The notes under the pieces: model-generated | The model's database searches: none | What the model was told of the DNA's origin: nothing | What the model saw: the letters and a program-made list of their open reading frames with translations, nothing else | In this document: one piece after another, positions 33,985 to 47,700 of the stretch | How positions within the stretch are numbered: position 1 is the stretch's first letter | Layout of the letters: each line of letters starts with the position of its first letter | Program-made: the position numbers and the translations under genes | Assembly: GCA_022316685.1 (NCBI GenBank) | Contig: JAKJHU010000046.1 | Span: 5,741,001-5,805,000 of the forward strand | Direction: 5' to 3' | Length of the DNA stretch: 64,000 nucleotides | From: Progne subis subis | Taxonomy: Eukaryota > Chordata > Aves > Passeriformes > Hirundinidae

Positions 33985-36900
33985 ATGAGGTAAGAAAGCA
34001 ATCCAGTCTCTGAAAGATGCTTTTTTCTCTATGCCATGGGAAATAATGCTTATTATTTACATAAATGTGAGGGATTTTGAGCATCCAAAAAACAGAAAAT
34101 ATTTTACAGAATATTTAGAGAAGAATCAAAATAAAATAAGGATGCTCTTGAATGTTGTCATGTTATTGCTTCTCCAATGAGATTCAGTCTCTGAGTAGAA
34201 CAGAAAGTCAGAAAAATTTTGTGCGTGCAGTGTGGGGATGAAATCCAGGTTGCAGCAGGTGCAGCTGGTGCCCAGCCAAAGAGGTGTAATCAGTCCCTCA
34301 AACCTGTGTTTGTGACATTTCTCCTTGATTTGCCTCCTCATAATTTTGCAATCTTTCCACTCAGTCCTTCTTTTACTCAAAAGGCTTGATTGTGCAGTTG
34401 AGCAGCAGCGTATGCTGTTCCCCAGGAGCTGTTAGACTGCTAGGTGTTGCAGGAGGGACAGCAAGAAAGTCTAAGAAAGGAGGATTTGACTGAGAAGCCT
34501 CAGTAATAGAATTGTGCATTCTTCTTTAATTAATTGTCCTTCTTTAATTAAGGAAAAGCACAGTGTGGACCAAAATGTCATCTCTGTGTTGTAAAAGTGT
34601 CCCCTTGGTTTGTGTGACAAAGGCCAGTCTGTGCATCCTCACAGGGACACAGGTAGGCAATGGCAGCAGGGAAAATCCAAATAACAGCCTGCCCTGATAA
34701 TGCCCAGGCCCCATTTGGGAAGAAAAAGCAGTTGAAATATGGAGAGGGGTTGTCCTGATTTCATCTGGTATAGAGTTAATTTCTTCTTAGTAGCTGATAC
34801 CATGTTTCAGATTCATTATGCAAATTATGTGGATAACACACATTTTGTTTGTAGTTGTGTTTAACCTCGTTAAGGACTTTTTTGTGTAATGTGCCTTGCC
34901 AGTGAGGAGGTGCACAAAAAAGCTGGAGAGACCACACCTGGGACATGTCACCCTGGTTTTTCTGAGTTTTTTAAAGCCTTTTGATTGTTCATAAGATGGA
35001 GTCAGTCTTTTTAGCTTCGGTACAATATTAGGAGCAGTTTTTGCCTTTTCTCACACATGTAACATAAACAAATCCTTTGTTTTTCATTCCCTGTCCTTTG
35101 TTTGCATATTTCTAACCTGAAAACAATTGTAACTGACAGTTGTCTGGCCATTTGGCTGGGAGGTGATAACTCCAGAAACCAATCCACAGCCAGACCCACA
35201 AATGTATAAAAAGTAAGAAATAAACAGGCAGAGGGGCTCTCGGCCTTGGCTCAGCCTTGGGCTCTCTGGGAGGAACATCTCTGCCCTGCAAATCTCTCGT
35301 CTCCGTGTGATTGCTTTGCGTGTCTCATCACAGGGACAGGTGATCTGAACTGGCCAAAGGTATACAGCACACCAGAGAACACCATGCCCAGTATATAAAC
35401 TGGGAGAATTACCTGGAAGGGGGCTGATTGGGGTGCAGGGACAGAGTCTGGCATCGGACAGCAAGTAGTGCACAATTGTACAGTGCACCACTTGTTTTTC
35501 TTTGAGTTTTATTTTTTCCTTTTACCATCATTACTTATATTTACTATTATTATACTTTATTTTGTTTCAGTTATTAAAAAATATTAAATTCTGATCTTAA
35601 CCTACAATTTTTACTTTTGATTCTCCTCTCCAATCCACCAGTGGGGGGGCAGGGAGAGATGAGTGAGCAGCAGCATCATGTTTAGCTGCCAGCTGGGCTT
35701 AAACCGCAACAGGGAGAAAGGGGTATTAAGAACCAGTTGTATGTCACTAGGGTCTGGTTAATAAGGGTGTGTGAGTGTGTGTGTCTAGGGGTGAGACACC
35801 TGGGGAGAGAGAGAAGCTCCTTAACCAGACACTGGATGTCCAGAGCCAGCATCTGAGGAGCCACAGGGTTAGTGAGTGTGTGGTTTGTACCAGCAAGTGG
35901 AATGGGGTTGCATACTCATGGGCTGTACATCCAAGTACCAGCAACTGGAGGGTCTGGTGTGATCTGGGACCTAATTCCTGAATACATGAACCATATAATT
36001 GGTATAACCATTATGTAAGAATGGTGCTATGATCTAACATACAAGGAGTTAAAAATGCAGGAAATTTAAAATTAAATTTATAATACAAACCATAACATGT
36101 GCAAAGGTTTAGAAAATGGACTAAATAACATTCTTTATAGTTAAAGGGAATCCTATGTGATTACGTCTTTCGAGTGGGCTTCAGAAATTGTTCCCAGTGC
36201 AGGAAATATGTTCCTGAGATCCAAGCTTTACTACAGAGACCAGCCCTCCATTTTAATATCCACAGCAACGTCTGTTCCTATGTAAGGGGTGCCCCAACAC
36301 ACTGGCAAGAAGGATTACTAAAATGACTATTCATCACTTTGGACCTAGGGCTCCCTACAGCTTTGGATTGTGTGAAGTATTGTGGACTAAGGGCACCAAG
36401 TAAGGTATTGCCTGCCTTTAAAGTACATCATGCCTGGTTTAAAAAAAAAGAATAGCAAAAAGAAAACGGGGTATTGTTGCAATGTGCGACAGGCTATAAA
36501 CAACTTTTTCTTTAATTTCTTCTAGTACCATTTCCAAGGATTCCTTGAAGACTTCCCTGCTACAGTTAGAATGTCATTTTACATGGGCTTTGCTGAAGGA
36601 GCACGTAGGTCTTGAGGCCCTAGAGGAAACAATACTTGATCATATCAAGTTCGTTGTAGAATCCAACATTGTAGATTATAATATACTCTCCTATGTATGT
36701 CACCTGAAGAATTCAAATGAAGAAGCCCTGAGAAATCTCAGAAAAGCTGAAGAAGCTATTCAAAAACATCATCCAGGTGAAATTGCCAGGAGAAGTCTTG
36801 TTACATGGGGGAATTATGCCTGGATTTACTACCATATGCAGAGATATGAAGAAGCTCAAGCTTATATAAGCAAAGTGGAAAACAGCTGCAAAAAGCTTTC

Positions 36901-37975
36901 AAGTACTGCTGATGGGAAGATTCAGCTTCCAGAGATCTGTGCTGAGCAAGGATGGGCATTTTTACGTTTTGGGAGGAATTACTTTGAGAGGGCAAAGAAT
37001 TGCTTTGAGAATGCTCTGAAGAGTGATCCCGATAACCCAGATTTTAATGCTGGCTATGCAATAGCAATGTATCGCTTGGAAGATTGCGCTGAGAGGTATG
37101 GTGAAGAGATGAAGTCATGCCTTGACGCCCTGAGGCGGGCAGTGGAACTGAATCCAAAGGACACTACCATTCTGGCATTACTTGCATTAAAACTCCAGCG
37201 ATTAAAGCAAGTTCATGAAGGGGAGAGGTACATTGAAGAAGGACTGCAGAAAACCCCTGATTCTCCTGTTTTCCTGCGACACGCTGCTAATTTTTACAGA
37301 AAGAAAGGAGATGTGAACAAGGCAGTGGAGATTTTGGAGAAGGCCCTAGCACTGACGCCAAAGTCTGTCGTTCTGCATCACCAACTAGGACTCTGCTACA
37401 GAAGTCTGCTACAAGACAAGAGGACACTTCAATTGAAAAGGACAAGATACACACCTCAAGAAGAAGTGGAGAATCTCATCCAGCTTGCTATTTTTCATTT
37501 TAAAATAGTGATAGAAAAAAAGCCAGTATTTTTTTCTGCCTATGGTGACCTAGCAAACATATATGCACTAGGCAGGAGGTATGAAGAAGCAGAAGAGCTA
37601 TTTCAGGAAGTGCTTCAGAGAAATGATGTACCCTGTGATGAAAAACAAGACCTCTACTTCTGTTATGGCAATTTTCAGCATCTTCACATGAAGTCAGTAT
37701 CAAAAGCCATTAAGTATTACATAGAAGGTCTGAAAATAGAAAAAGATTCCTATGGAAGAAAAAAGTGCAGTGAAGCTGTGGAGACATTGTTGGGACGGAA
37801 AATTAGGAGCAGTTTAGGAGATGCCACAGATATTGGTACACTTGGACTTGTTCATAAACTAAATGGTAAGAAACAAGAAGCAATTGAATGTTATAAGAAA
37901 GCTATTGCTTTGGATCCCGACAATGAAGAGTATCAGAATGCATTAGTTGAGCTACAACTTTCCATCTCAAGCTAA
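33985..37975 (+). CDS. IFIT5: Interferon-induced protein with tetratricopeptide repeats 5
   Basis: IFIT proteins bind the 5' ends of foreign, incompletely capped RNA in the cytosol and block its translation. The coding region joins 33985-33989 (ATGAG, directly followed by donor GTAAGA) to 36526-37975 (acceptor 'atttcttctag'), giving 484 residues. The five-base first coding piece is the usual IFIT arrangement. The protein starts MSTISKDSLKTSLLQLECHF, matching the IFIT5 N-terminus. It is built of TPR helices throughout, for example around 92-120 (LVTWGNYAWIYYHM), 138-175, 247-294 and 437-475. The RNA-pocket stretch LHHQLGLCYR lies at about 285-294. The frame is undamaged. The intron (33990-36525) contains two nested LTRs. 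It is the only IFIT gene between LIPA and SLC16A12, as expected for birds. Confidence 0.95.
34751..35711 (+). mobile_element. Solo LTR of an avian endogenous retrovirus (interrupted)
   Basis: This non-coding LTR begins TGTCCTGATTTCATCTGG and ends TTAAACCGCAACA, with a TATA box (gtatataaac, 35391-35400) and AT-rich 3' part. It is about 570 bp once the inserted 387-bp LTR at 34946-35332 and one copy of its target duplication are subtracted. It lies in IFIT5 intron 1 in the same orientation as the gene. No internal retroviral genes and no clear flanking target duplication were found, and sequence decay suggests an old copy. Assignment to a songbird LTR family is from memory of its general appearance. 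Confidence 0.8.
34946..35332 (+). mobile_element. Nested solo LTR with 6-bp target duplication
   Basis: A second LTR starts TGTCACCCTGG and ends CTCATCACA. It is bounded by the perfect direct repeat GGGACA at 34940-34945 and 35333-35338, proving insertion into the older LTR. A TATA-like tgtataaaaag lies near 35203-35212 and a poly(A) signal AATAAA at 35219-35224. A 6-bp duplication is typical of class II (ERVK-like) elements. No coding region is present. Confidence 0.9.
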
Positions 37976-38194
37976 AGCTCACAAAAATCCTATGTACCAA
38001 AAAATAACCCCAAACCAAGGACATTTCAACTGACACAAAACTTCTTTTGTTGTTTGCTTTTCATTTGAAGGTAGACATTATGACCAGATGGAATACGATG
38101 GCATCTCTTTCATGGTGGTCATAGTATAGAAACTGCAGATAACAATTGTTTGTTTGTTCACTCACTAACAGATAGCACACTTGGATAACTATAG

Positions 38195-38200
38195 AATAAA
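38195..38200 (+). terminator. IFIT5: Candidate IFIT5 poly(A) signal (AATAAA)
   Basis: First AATAAA downstream, about 220 nt after the IFIT5 stop codon at 37973-37975. Confidence 0.55.
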
Positions 38201-41200
38201 TATATATGATATAACCTGATGCTAATATGGGTATAAATGTACTTAAGTGATGGTCTGTAGAACATAGAACTTCTACATTGAAAACAAATATTATCTTCAA
38301 CTGAGAAAAAGATAAGGGAATCATATTGTAGTATTTTGTCTGTACACTTCAAGAGCATGCTTATACACAAATAGAATTTCTGAAGCTTTTTTAAGCATTT
38401 CAGAAATATCTTCCGTAGAAGAAACTTTTGTTGAAGGCTTGTTCAGTTTACTACCTTGTATGCTGTTGAATTTTGAAAAACTGTTTAGCAAGTCCACTGG
38501 AAAACTTACAAAGTATGTGTTATTGTTGTGAACTACTAAAGTCTGTTGAATCCATCAACTGGTGCTTCTGGGTATCTCTTTGATGACCAGCCTTCATGTT
38601 AGTAGATTAAGTAAAGATAAATAGCCATTCCAAAAAGTAAGAAGGAGAGAGTTTTAGTAGAATACAAAAGGCTGAGAAGACAGCCCCATTTATTTTCCCT
38701 TAGCTCTCAGCAAAAGGCAAAGCTCTCCAGGGGCGTTGCGCCAAAGAATTAAACTGCACAAAACAGCATCTCTCTAATTTACCCAAAGCACCCTAAGAGG
38801 AACCACAACAGCAAACATCTGGAGAGGAAGGAAAGGCTGTCTTTGAAATGCCAAAGAGTTGGCTATGGCTATGCTTGTGAAACAGGCCAGGGATAGCACA
38901 TACACACAAGAAATGACCTGAACTGGACATGGAAGGCAGAGCACTACCAGAGCAGAGTTGGGTGAGCACCACAGAGCAGGGGAACACAAGCGGTGTGTGG
39001 ATAAAGAGGTGGGTGCTACAGAGTCTACATGAATGGAAGAAAGGGCTGAAATGACAGAATGGGTTGACAAGGTGATCATCTCCAGATATCCAACTAAATT
39101 TCAATATTCTTTGCAACATCCTGGCCTAATTCCCCAGTACTGTACCTTTGTTTGATAGACCATAGTATGTTGCATCAAGCACCAGCATGTCCCTGAGAGT
39201 GACCTGCACCTTGGGGCCCAGTGCACTCAGCTAATAAAGAGCTGACAAAAGGTGAGGAGAAGGGGTCCTGTTTGGAAATCCAAGCGCTGCTTATGTCAGC
39301 ATATGCATCATGGGTACAGCCTCGAATGTGTTCCAGGGACAAGAGCCAAAATGGGGCCAAGGATCCAGGGTTATATACCAGAGAAATGGGTGGTCTTGAT
39401 GGTCAGGGTCCAATAGGGATGGGGGAAAATGGTGCAGAGGGGTGGCCAGGAAACAGGGGGACTAATAGGATCACAGGGGTGTGGTATTGCAGCAAAAATA
39501 AGCCAGTGGGGCCCAAGGGAAGGAAGAACATTCTGGGAGGAGTGCGTATATGGTGAACAGGAGTGGAGCAGGCTGATATAAACTTAACAAACCAATAGAA
39601 CAACAAAACCCAAGAAATATTAACTTGTGGCTGCAAAGGCCCATGGGAGGAAAGTTTTTCTCACTCTAATCTAAAAGGGTATCTCAGACTGCTAGGCTTC
39701 CATAATAGTACTCAGGGAAAACTTATGCTGTACTTCCGAAACATTTCTGAGCCCTAGCCACTTGTGTAGCATGAAGCAAACTGGTCACAGAGCCTATCAA
39801 GAAGTATGTGCACGTGAGTTTCTAGCCATCCTGGAGCATTCCTGCATCCACAATGGCACCCCTGTACAGACAGGATGACAGGCCATGAAGGAGTGCAAAA
39901 CACCAATGCTAGGTCACAAAATATCAATAAACCTCTTCCTTCTCAGCTTCCGTAGAAGCTGAGAATCTTTCATAACACAAACAAAAGCCATCAAGTGTAC
40001 ATAATTGCAAACACCCTCTTCCTACGAACGAGCTGGAGCAAAATCCACCCTAGTTTCCCAGCACCTGCCAGCTTCTCTCTTACATACAAAGGCAACCCTA
40101 CCTGGGGAAGGAGCAGTGAGGAGGGAGAACAGGAAAGACTGGGAACAGTTCTACCAAACCACTCCTGAAAGCTGGCTGAAATAACAGTGAGGGCAAAGTC
40201 AGGAACCGGTGACACTACACTGGTGTGCCCAGTATGGGGGCAAAAGAGTCTGTTAGATGACCTCACTGCCTTTGTGAATCTTGAGGGCTTCTAAGATCAG
40301 AATCATAGCTATGTAAACTCTACTGAGGGCATAATAGAGGGTGGAGGGCAGAAGAGAAGAATTTAAGGAAGAGGTGGTGTGGGTTCTCAAAGCCATGGTG
40401 GCACATCTATCTTCCCATCTACACTGCCACCAGGATGTCTCCTGAAAAACGAACCTTGAAGAAATAAGGATAAGCTTTAAATTATTTGGGAAAAAAAAAA
40501 AAAAAAAAAAAAAAGCCTGAATTTTTATGAAGAGTCGTAACAGCTCGATCTGCATAGTGAAGAAACTAACTGTGAGATATAGTAATGCAAAAAGTGTATT
40601 TGTTGTGCCTCACCTCCTTTGTACTCTGGACCACACTACTACCTGGGGATGCTCTGTGCAAACGCAACCTCCTGGATTTTGGCTCTTGTGAATGAGGAAA
40701 AACGTTATTTTCCACAAGGTGGTGCTGCTGCATTACCTGGCATGCCGACATGGTGGGCAGGTTAAGCTCGAGCTTCAGGAGGTAAACGAAATGAAATACA
40801 CATTTTAGAGAGTCCAAATCCACTGGGCAAAACTAACACTGCACAGAGGCTCAGCTGTACACCTCTCAGTTCACATCCAAGTATGAATACTTCACTGATA
40901 CTAGCAGCGTAGGGGAAAAAAAATGAGTGAAGATAACCCTTCAGGAAGTATCAATTTATGACTCAAAAGCACCTTCTAAAGAAAATTTTACTGAAATACA
41001 CCAGAATAATCACTAAGAAGAAGGTATTATTTATTGAGGCAAACCTCAATAAGGGACTTTGCCATGATGATCATGTGTTACATTTTAAGTTAAACAAGCT
41101 CTTCCTTCTCACATAAATTTGTAACACTTTAGAAAGCAAAAAAGGCATTGTTGTGGCAATATAAAATACATTCACCATATAGTAACACAGTTCAGGAGAT

Positions 41201-44200
41201 AAATTATTATCCAAGTTGACAGAATGTTTCAGGAATGCTTTTTCTGAAAAAAAATAATCATTTTTCAACAGAAGGTAGTTTACTTTTCCAGTGTTGTTTT
41301 CACTCAGCTTTCCAAGGTACAATTTATTAAATGTTCCTTATCACTAGAATATAAATATATTCAAAAGAATTATTATTTCTCAATTTCAAACCTTATGAAA
41401 TGGAGACAGATGGGATAACTTCTGCAGCTGTCACTTACTTACACTGAATTTCCATCCACTGCACTGAATAGAGCATAATCCCATCTCTGGATCCATCTGA
41501 GGTAGAATCTACATTGGACAGATGTTACCCCAAGTCAAATCCCACCACGCTGTCCTGAGAAGCCAGAGAGGCTCAGCAGTGCAGTGCTCCAGCTGAGCTC
41601 AAATCCATCAATGCTTGTGTCCATCAGGGCTGTTGGGAACATAGAATTACAGGATCATTAAGGGTGGAAAAGACCCCTAAATCCTCAAACATGCAGTGCT
41701 CATCTGGCAAATTGTTCACAGCTAACTTGGGTATCTTGGCTTATTCCCATGCTGAGCTATGCCAGGAAATGTCCTCCATGGAGGACAGCCTGAATATTAC
41801 AATCTCTGGGGGGAAAAAAAAAAAAAAAAACCCACACCCAGATACAATTATTTTTTTAAACTATTGTAAGCCAAAGGTTTCTATAATTTATTGCCTGAAA
41901 TATTTCACGTGGCAGATGAAGGTGACCTGTTCAGCCTGGGTTGTGTGGAGCAGGAGCTAGACGTTTGGCATGAGGCTGCACCAGCCTGAATTGCATTCCC
42001 ATTTCTTCCACTTGCAGGTCATTTCCTGCTGTGCATCCTTCCTTCAGCTTCTTAATGGGGGCATTTGTGACAGGGCTGGTATTTCACAATGTGTTTTATG
42101 CATGTCTTTTTTTTTTTTTTCCCCTTATGTTTTATGTCTTGCTTCCAGTATATAAACTTTTCTCCATTGACTTAAGTCAGAGCAGAAACAATGTCGGAAA
42201 GCCTTGAAAGAATTTTACCATTTTCTAGGTAGAAGGACTGTGGATAAAACCAGTTGCTGCTAAATAAGATATATAAAACAAGAAGTACTGTTTAAAAAAC
42301 ATAAAGGGAAAAGCTGATTAAAAAAACCCTTGAAATAATAAAAAATGCTATTAATGTATTACGCAGTATAATTTACTATGATAAAAATGCATATAGCATT
42401 ATTCCAAGAGGCTTTTACAATATGTAGTTCCAACATGAACAACAGGTGACATGTTGTGATGTGGTAGACAAAGTAATTAAATTTTTGTAAATTTATTTAC
42501 AGTGGAAATTTATAACTTGTTCAAAATAAACTATATTTTTAGTTGACCATACTATTCCCTACTTTTTTTTAATATTAAAATATTGTATTAAGATCTAAAA
42601 CATTATCTTCATCAGTACTAATTAACAAAACCAATTCATTTTTTTCCAAATGTGCATATTTTTCCTAACTCATTAAGAAACACCCATGGATAATTTTTGC
42701 ATTTTTTTCCTAATATATATTAAAAACTAAACTGGGGCCCAAGACTCAATTTTCACGCTGAGCTGAAGAGAAGTTATGAAATGGGCTTTAAGAAGATTTT
42801 GCTGTCGCTTATTCTACGGTCTGTTCACATAGATCGTGCTACTGGCTCTGACTACATTCCTGAAGCAGGACAGTGAAAAATGCTTCATTTAAATATAAAC
42901 GATTTTAATGTTATATCTGAAATACACTTGGATAATAAAACTACTTGATGCACATGCTGTTCATCCATATATGTGTGTGTATATATATAAATACATTATA
43001 GTCCTATGGTTGTACTCTTGGTCTAAATAAAACTGGTGAACATCAGTCCATGTTGCTTTCGCTTCCAAGGCACAGAGTGGAAAAGGACACCATGAGCAGC
43101 CATTGAACACACTGAAGACTAACAAAACTACTAGTTCAGTGTAAGTGAAAATTATTTGGACTCTGATCAATTTGTTAATGAGCAGAAAGAGCTTGATACA
43201 ACATCAAAACACTGAAACTGTTTGTATTATGGAATGTGAAGTTTTCCATTGCTGACAATGTTTTCACTCTGGAAATGTAGACAATCCCAGTACTTATTAG
43301 ACCATCACATCAGTAACTTACTCCAGGAGCTACATTCACTCTCTGTGAAGCAGCCAACTGGAGTAAACTCCTCACACAAGTAGCAGGAAACTGTCAGCAA
43401 GTCACAGCTCTTGTGTTCTGGCCATCAAGAAAAAGTGACCTGACAGCTCTTCAGATGGTACAAATGGGCAATTGGCACCACCTGAAGATGCAGCTTCTGG
43501 GTCTGAAAAGAGACAGACTTGCAACTGCAACACAGAAACAATTCTGCCAACATCCTCTCCACTATCAGCCTATGGGGTGGGCAATCTCTCAGCCATCTGG
43601 TTGCATGGACTCTAAAATTCTTTAATAGGTGCTGATTTTACAAGAGGAAGAGGCTCTGTGTTTGAAAACACAGGAGCTTCTCTGGTCTCTTGGGCCACCT
43701 TTGGACGCCTTCCAACTGATGCAATTAATGCACATTTGTCTATCAGCAAGCCTGATCCCATGGCACAAATTTACTCCTCTTCAGACAGCAGAGCCACCAC
43801 AGCACATTTTCCACCCTCCAAGACAAGGATCAGCTGAAAGATCATACTTAGACTGTCAGTGTTTAAAAATTCAAATTCTAAAGGTATCCAGAAAAAAAAG
43901 AAAAAAAAAGTGAAACTTGCTATAGAGCACATGGGAAAGCAGGTCTAAAACCATATTGGAAATGAAATTGCGACGTATGTACAAAGTTCAGGCACATTGT
44001 AAAAATTAAAGTTGCTCCAGAGATACTTTCAGCATAAATCAGTTTTCTGCCATATTTTCTAAAAACAAACAAACAAACAAAAAGGCAGAACAAACAGATT
44101 ACTTTGGCATTTGAAACACTCATTTGCAAAGAGCTTCATGCAGATTGATAAATGTAGAGATTTTATATGGGTGTTTGTGACTAGTCCATCAAAACATACT

Positions 44201-44532
44201 AGACCACAAAATGAAAAACTTGTGTCATTAATAATATTTTTAAATATAAATGTTATTGTTCAGTTTTGGTGACTGATACCTGTGGAATCAACATTGCATT
44301 TCAAATAAATCTGTGAACACTTGTATCTACAAACTCCATTTTCAGACTAGCTTTCTTCTATTACTGCATTAACTTGGTATTACTGTTGTTGTAAGTAGAT
44401 TCAAGCCGACTAAAACACAGAAAAAGGTAAATGAGAGATGTCTTGTTTCACAGGAGAAGGATCTTCAACAGTGTAACACCACAGAGGCCTGTCTGTCTCA
44501 GGCTGTGCCATACTGAATCTCAACAGCACTTG
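38201..44532. other. IFIT5-SLC16A12 convergent interval
   Basis: AT-rich sequence between two convergent genes, with a CR1 fragment near 41645-41700 and A-runs at 40491-40514 and about 41816-41830. The right-hand part is probably the SLC16A12 3' UTR. Candidate coding-strand poly(A) hexamers are ATTAAA at 43621-43626 and AATAAA at 42492-42497; I cannot choose between them. No further IFIT copy or pseudogene was recognised. Confidence 0.5.
41645..41700 (-). mobile_element. CR1 LINE fragment, 3' end
   Basis: The plus strand reads 'cattaagggtggaaaagacc' preceded by 'atagaattacaggat', the reverse complement of a CR1 3' terminus. Homology fades after about 41700. Confidence 0.75.
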
Positions 44533-44795
44533 TCACCTGTTGCTGTAGCTGTTTGTATCCACAGCCAAATCTTCAACATCCCTTTGGTCTAATTCTGCTG
44601 TGACAGAATAAGCTATTGCTCCATTTGTCCAGATGTGCTGTTTCAAGGCTGTGTTACCAGTGAGGGACTGCAAATGTGTTCTTTTGATTTTCTTTGCTAG
44701 TCTTGCGAAGCACAACAGTGCTGAACTAAATATCATAGAAAATCCACAGAGGAGAAATGATGCAGTATAGCTGCCAGTTGTATCCACAAGCCAAC
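44533..44795 (-). CDS. SLC16A12: SLC16A12 coding exon 6 (last)
   Basis: 263 nt from acceptor 'ccccctgcag' to TGA at 44533-44535. It encodes [20 protein letters not shown], the last helix and a polar cytosolic tail ending NSYSNR. Confidence 0.95.
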
Positions 44796-47700
44796 CTGCA
44801 GGGGGAAAAAAATGTTTTTTTAGAGGTCCACCAGTATTCTGGTGGATAATTTACAAATCTTGTGACCCATTTATAAACTTTTGGGAGTTATCCCAGATAA
44901 ATACAATCAAACAATGCAGGTTTACATCAGCATCACTATACTTTTACATCCTGTGGCAGAGAGGGATTTATTCTCAGCAAGCAAATAATATCTTTACGGC
45001 CTTTTGTTTGGAGGTCAAATGCACAAGAAAAGGCAGAGCAGTCATCACCACACTATTAAATAAACATCTTCCAACTGCATGGATTTAACTGGCAGTCTTT
45101 AGAAGGCTTAGAGAGCTCTAAAGTCTTCATGCAGAAACATTTATTAAGCTATGCCCAGGCTTGTGCTTCACTTAAAACAATTCTATTTTGCAGTAAGTTT
45201 TGCTATGGAAAATTAAAATAAAAACTTCAGGAGCAGCGATTAATTGGAAATTGATGTAAATATCAGATAAAATATGCAGGCTTGCTTGTTTGAAAAAGAT
45301 CTCAGACCTTCCACAATATTAAAAACTGTATCAAGTGCTTTCTGAAGAATAATAAGAGTACAGCTCTCATGTTCACTGAAATGGTACGGATGGGAAAAAA
45401 GATGGTTAGATATTACAGGGATGAGCTTATAACCAAACAGGAGTGGAGCTGGCTCACCCACCTGTTGTAGCAATGTAGATACTAACAGATCAAGTTAAAA
45501 AAAAAAAAAAAAATCTGAGAATTAAGCTCTCTTCAGAAAGATTTAGATTTTACAAAATCATAGAATTTCACAGTGAAATTTTTCACTCCTTCTACTTGCA
45601 CACTTTCTAAACTACGTGAAGTGGTGATGTACCAGATCATAGAAGCCCATTCCATACTGGTTTGGTTTTTAAATTTCATCTCACTCTATATGTAGAAATC
45701 ATCCCACTGAGACAAGGATGGGAGGTCTAAAAAGTTATGAATATCCATGTGTGTTATTCCTCTACCCAGAGGCTACCTTCACATTCACTGTGCATCTGCT
45801 GTCCTTCCTCCCCTTTTACATCACACTAATAGGTAAATCTGAAGTACTGATAAGGTTATAGGAAAGTTGTTTGGCAAAACTGACCTGCCACAGGTGGGCT
45901 CACTAGATATGGTATGGCGTGAAGAAAATACACAACACCCAGTGCTGATGATAGCAAAGAGGTTCCCACTACATCTGCTGTCATGACAGGGATCAGCGTT
46001 ACATAGGCTCCATCAAAGTAGCCAAAGGTAAATGAGAAAGGCACAAGCAAGGGGAAGCTTTGGAGAACTGGTAGGAAAAGACAACAGAGGCCATCCATTC
46101 CCACAGCAAAGAGGTAGCAAAAGTACCGATGCTTCTTCAGACACCTGCCAATTTCAAAACAGAAAAGAAAAATATTATCACTGAAAGCAGTATCTCAGCT
46201 TCTGTGCCCTGGCACACAGTGCTTCAGTCTATCTGTTTTCCATAGCTCAGTTTTAAGTCCATTTTCTTACAAAAGTCTTCACTCAGCAGATGAGCCCAGG
46301 TAGGGAAAGCTGCGCACCTACGGCTGCAGAAACACCTGGCCAGCAGCAGCAGTGTTGCCTGCAGTGTTCTTCAGGATGGTCCTACTGACAGAACCCTGCT
46401 GCCAGGATTTTGCAGTCCTGTGAAGTTTTAATGTTCAAGGCAGTATTTCATTGGGCTTTACGTCCCAGCTCAGCAAGGTGCTGCCAGTATTATGCATAAA
46501 ATATTGCAGTATATCTCTCTTAGCTGTGACCTTTCCAGCCAGCCCTTAAATGCAAGTTAATGTGAGTTAAGCAAGATGTCGATTCCTTTCCTTCCTGCTC
46601 CACAAAATCAGTAATTGATTTTTCCCACAAATTAAATATAGTGCAAAGAATGCATCGTTTAGAATCAAAATCCTTGTTAATTTGGCCAGTATCTACTGAT
46701 GTTACAGATGCTGTACACTGACATGTGGAGTGAGCTGAGTTCACAAAGCATGGTGAGTTCTTATACACTGGAAAATGTATAACAATTTTCAGTCAGTCCT
46801 TCCTAGTATGCGCCTAACAATATTGGGCCAAACTGGGCTAAATTGGGCCAAAGAGGGCCTGGATCCTCTTCCATAAATTCTGTGCCTCCCCAGCAGCACA
46901 AAAGAGAGGGAAAGGCAGAGGAAGCAGGGTGAAATCCCCTAGGAATTAGATACAGAGAATCACGCTCAACATACCTCAGGGAAGAGGTTTCATTTCCACT
47001 GTCAAACACATCATTTTTTCAGTAAAAAAGATATTAAACCCGCAGAATTGAACAAACTCAGAAGAGAAAAAAAGATTAAACAGCAAGCATTTCTGAAAGT
47101 TAGACTGTGTTGTTGGGGGTTTTTTAAGTTACACGTGCTACAGAAAGAGTCCATAATGTTAACTTTTATATGTGTTATACCTCATTTGCATGCAGCCTCC
47201 CACCAGCTAAAGCTTACACTTGGTCAGGCAGGAGCCCTTACCTTCTGTCTGTGAGCCATCCAAAGGTGATATTACCAATGATGTCTATGACACCGAGTAT
47301 GGACATGAGGAAGGCAGCCTGGTGATGACTCACTCCAACACTCAAAGCATAAGGCACTAGGTAGACAAAAAGAGGGCTGCAGCCATATGCCATAAATAAA
47401 ATTGACACTGCCAGCACCATGAAGCCCGGCATCAGCAAAAAGTCATATTCCTTCCATGAACAGTAGCATAAACGTTCATGAGGCCATAATTTGATTAAAG
47501 GTGAACAGATGGACATTCGCTTTAAGTCTTGCTTCTCTGTTTCGGGGACATAATTCTGTTCAAGAAACTCAGGAGCAGTTTTACAATCCTCCTTAAGAGA
47601 AATAGGCCGCATCAAGGCACCACAGACACAGAGGTTTAAAACAAAACCTCCTAGGATGAGCAAAGCTCCTCGCCAGGAAAACTGTTCAATTAAGAGCTGG

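Noticed and set aside
34740..34750. Target duplication for the outer LTR
   Set aside because: The flanks GGGGT and GGGAG do not match well enough to be called a duplication.
36526..36550. IFIT5 start within the main exon at TTG 36545
   Set aside because: TTG is not a normal eukaryotic start. The ATGAG piece at 33985-33989 joins in phase and restores the conserved N-terminus.
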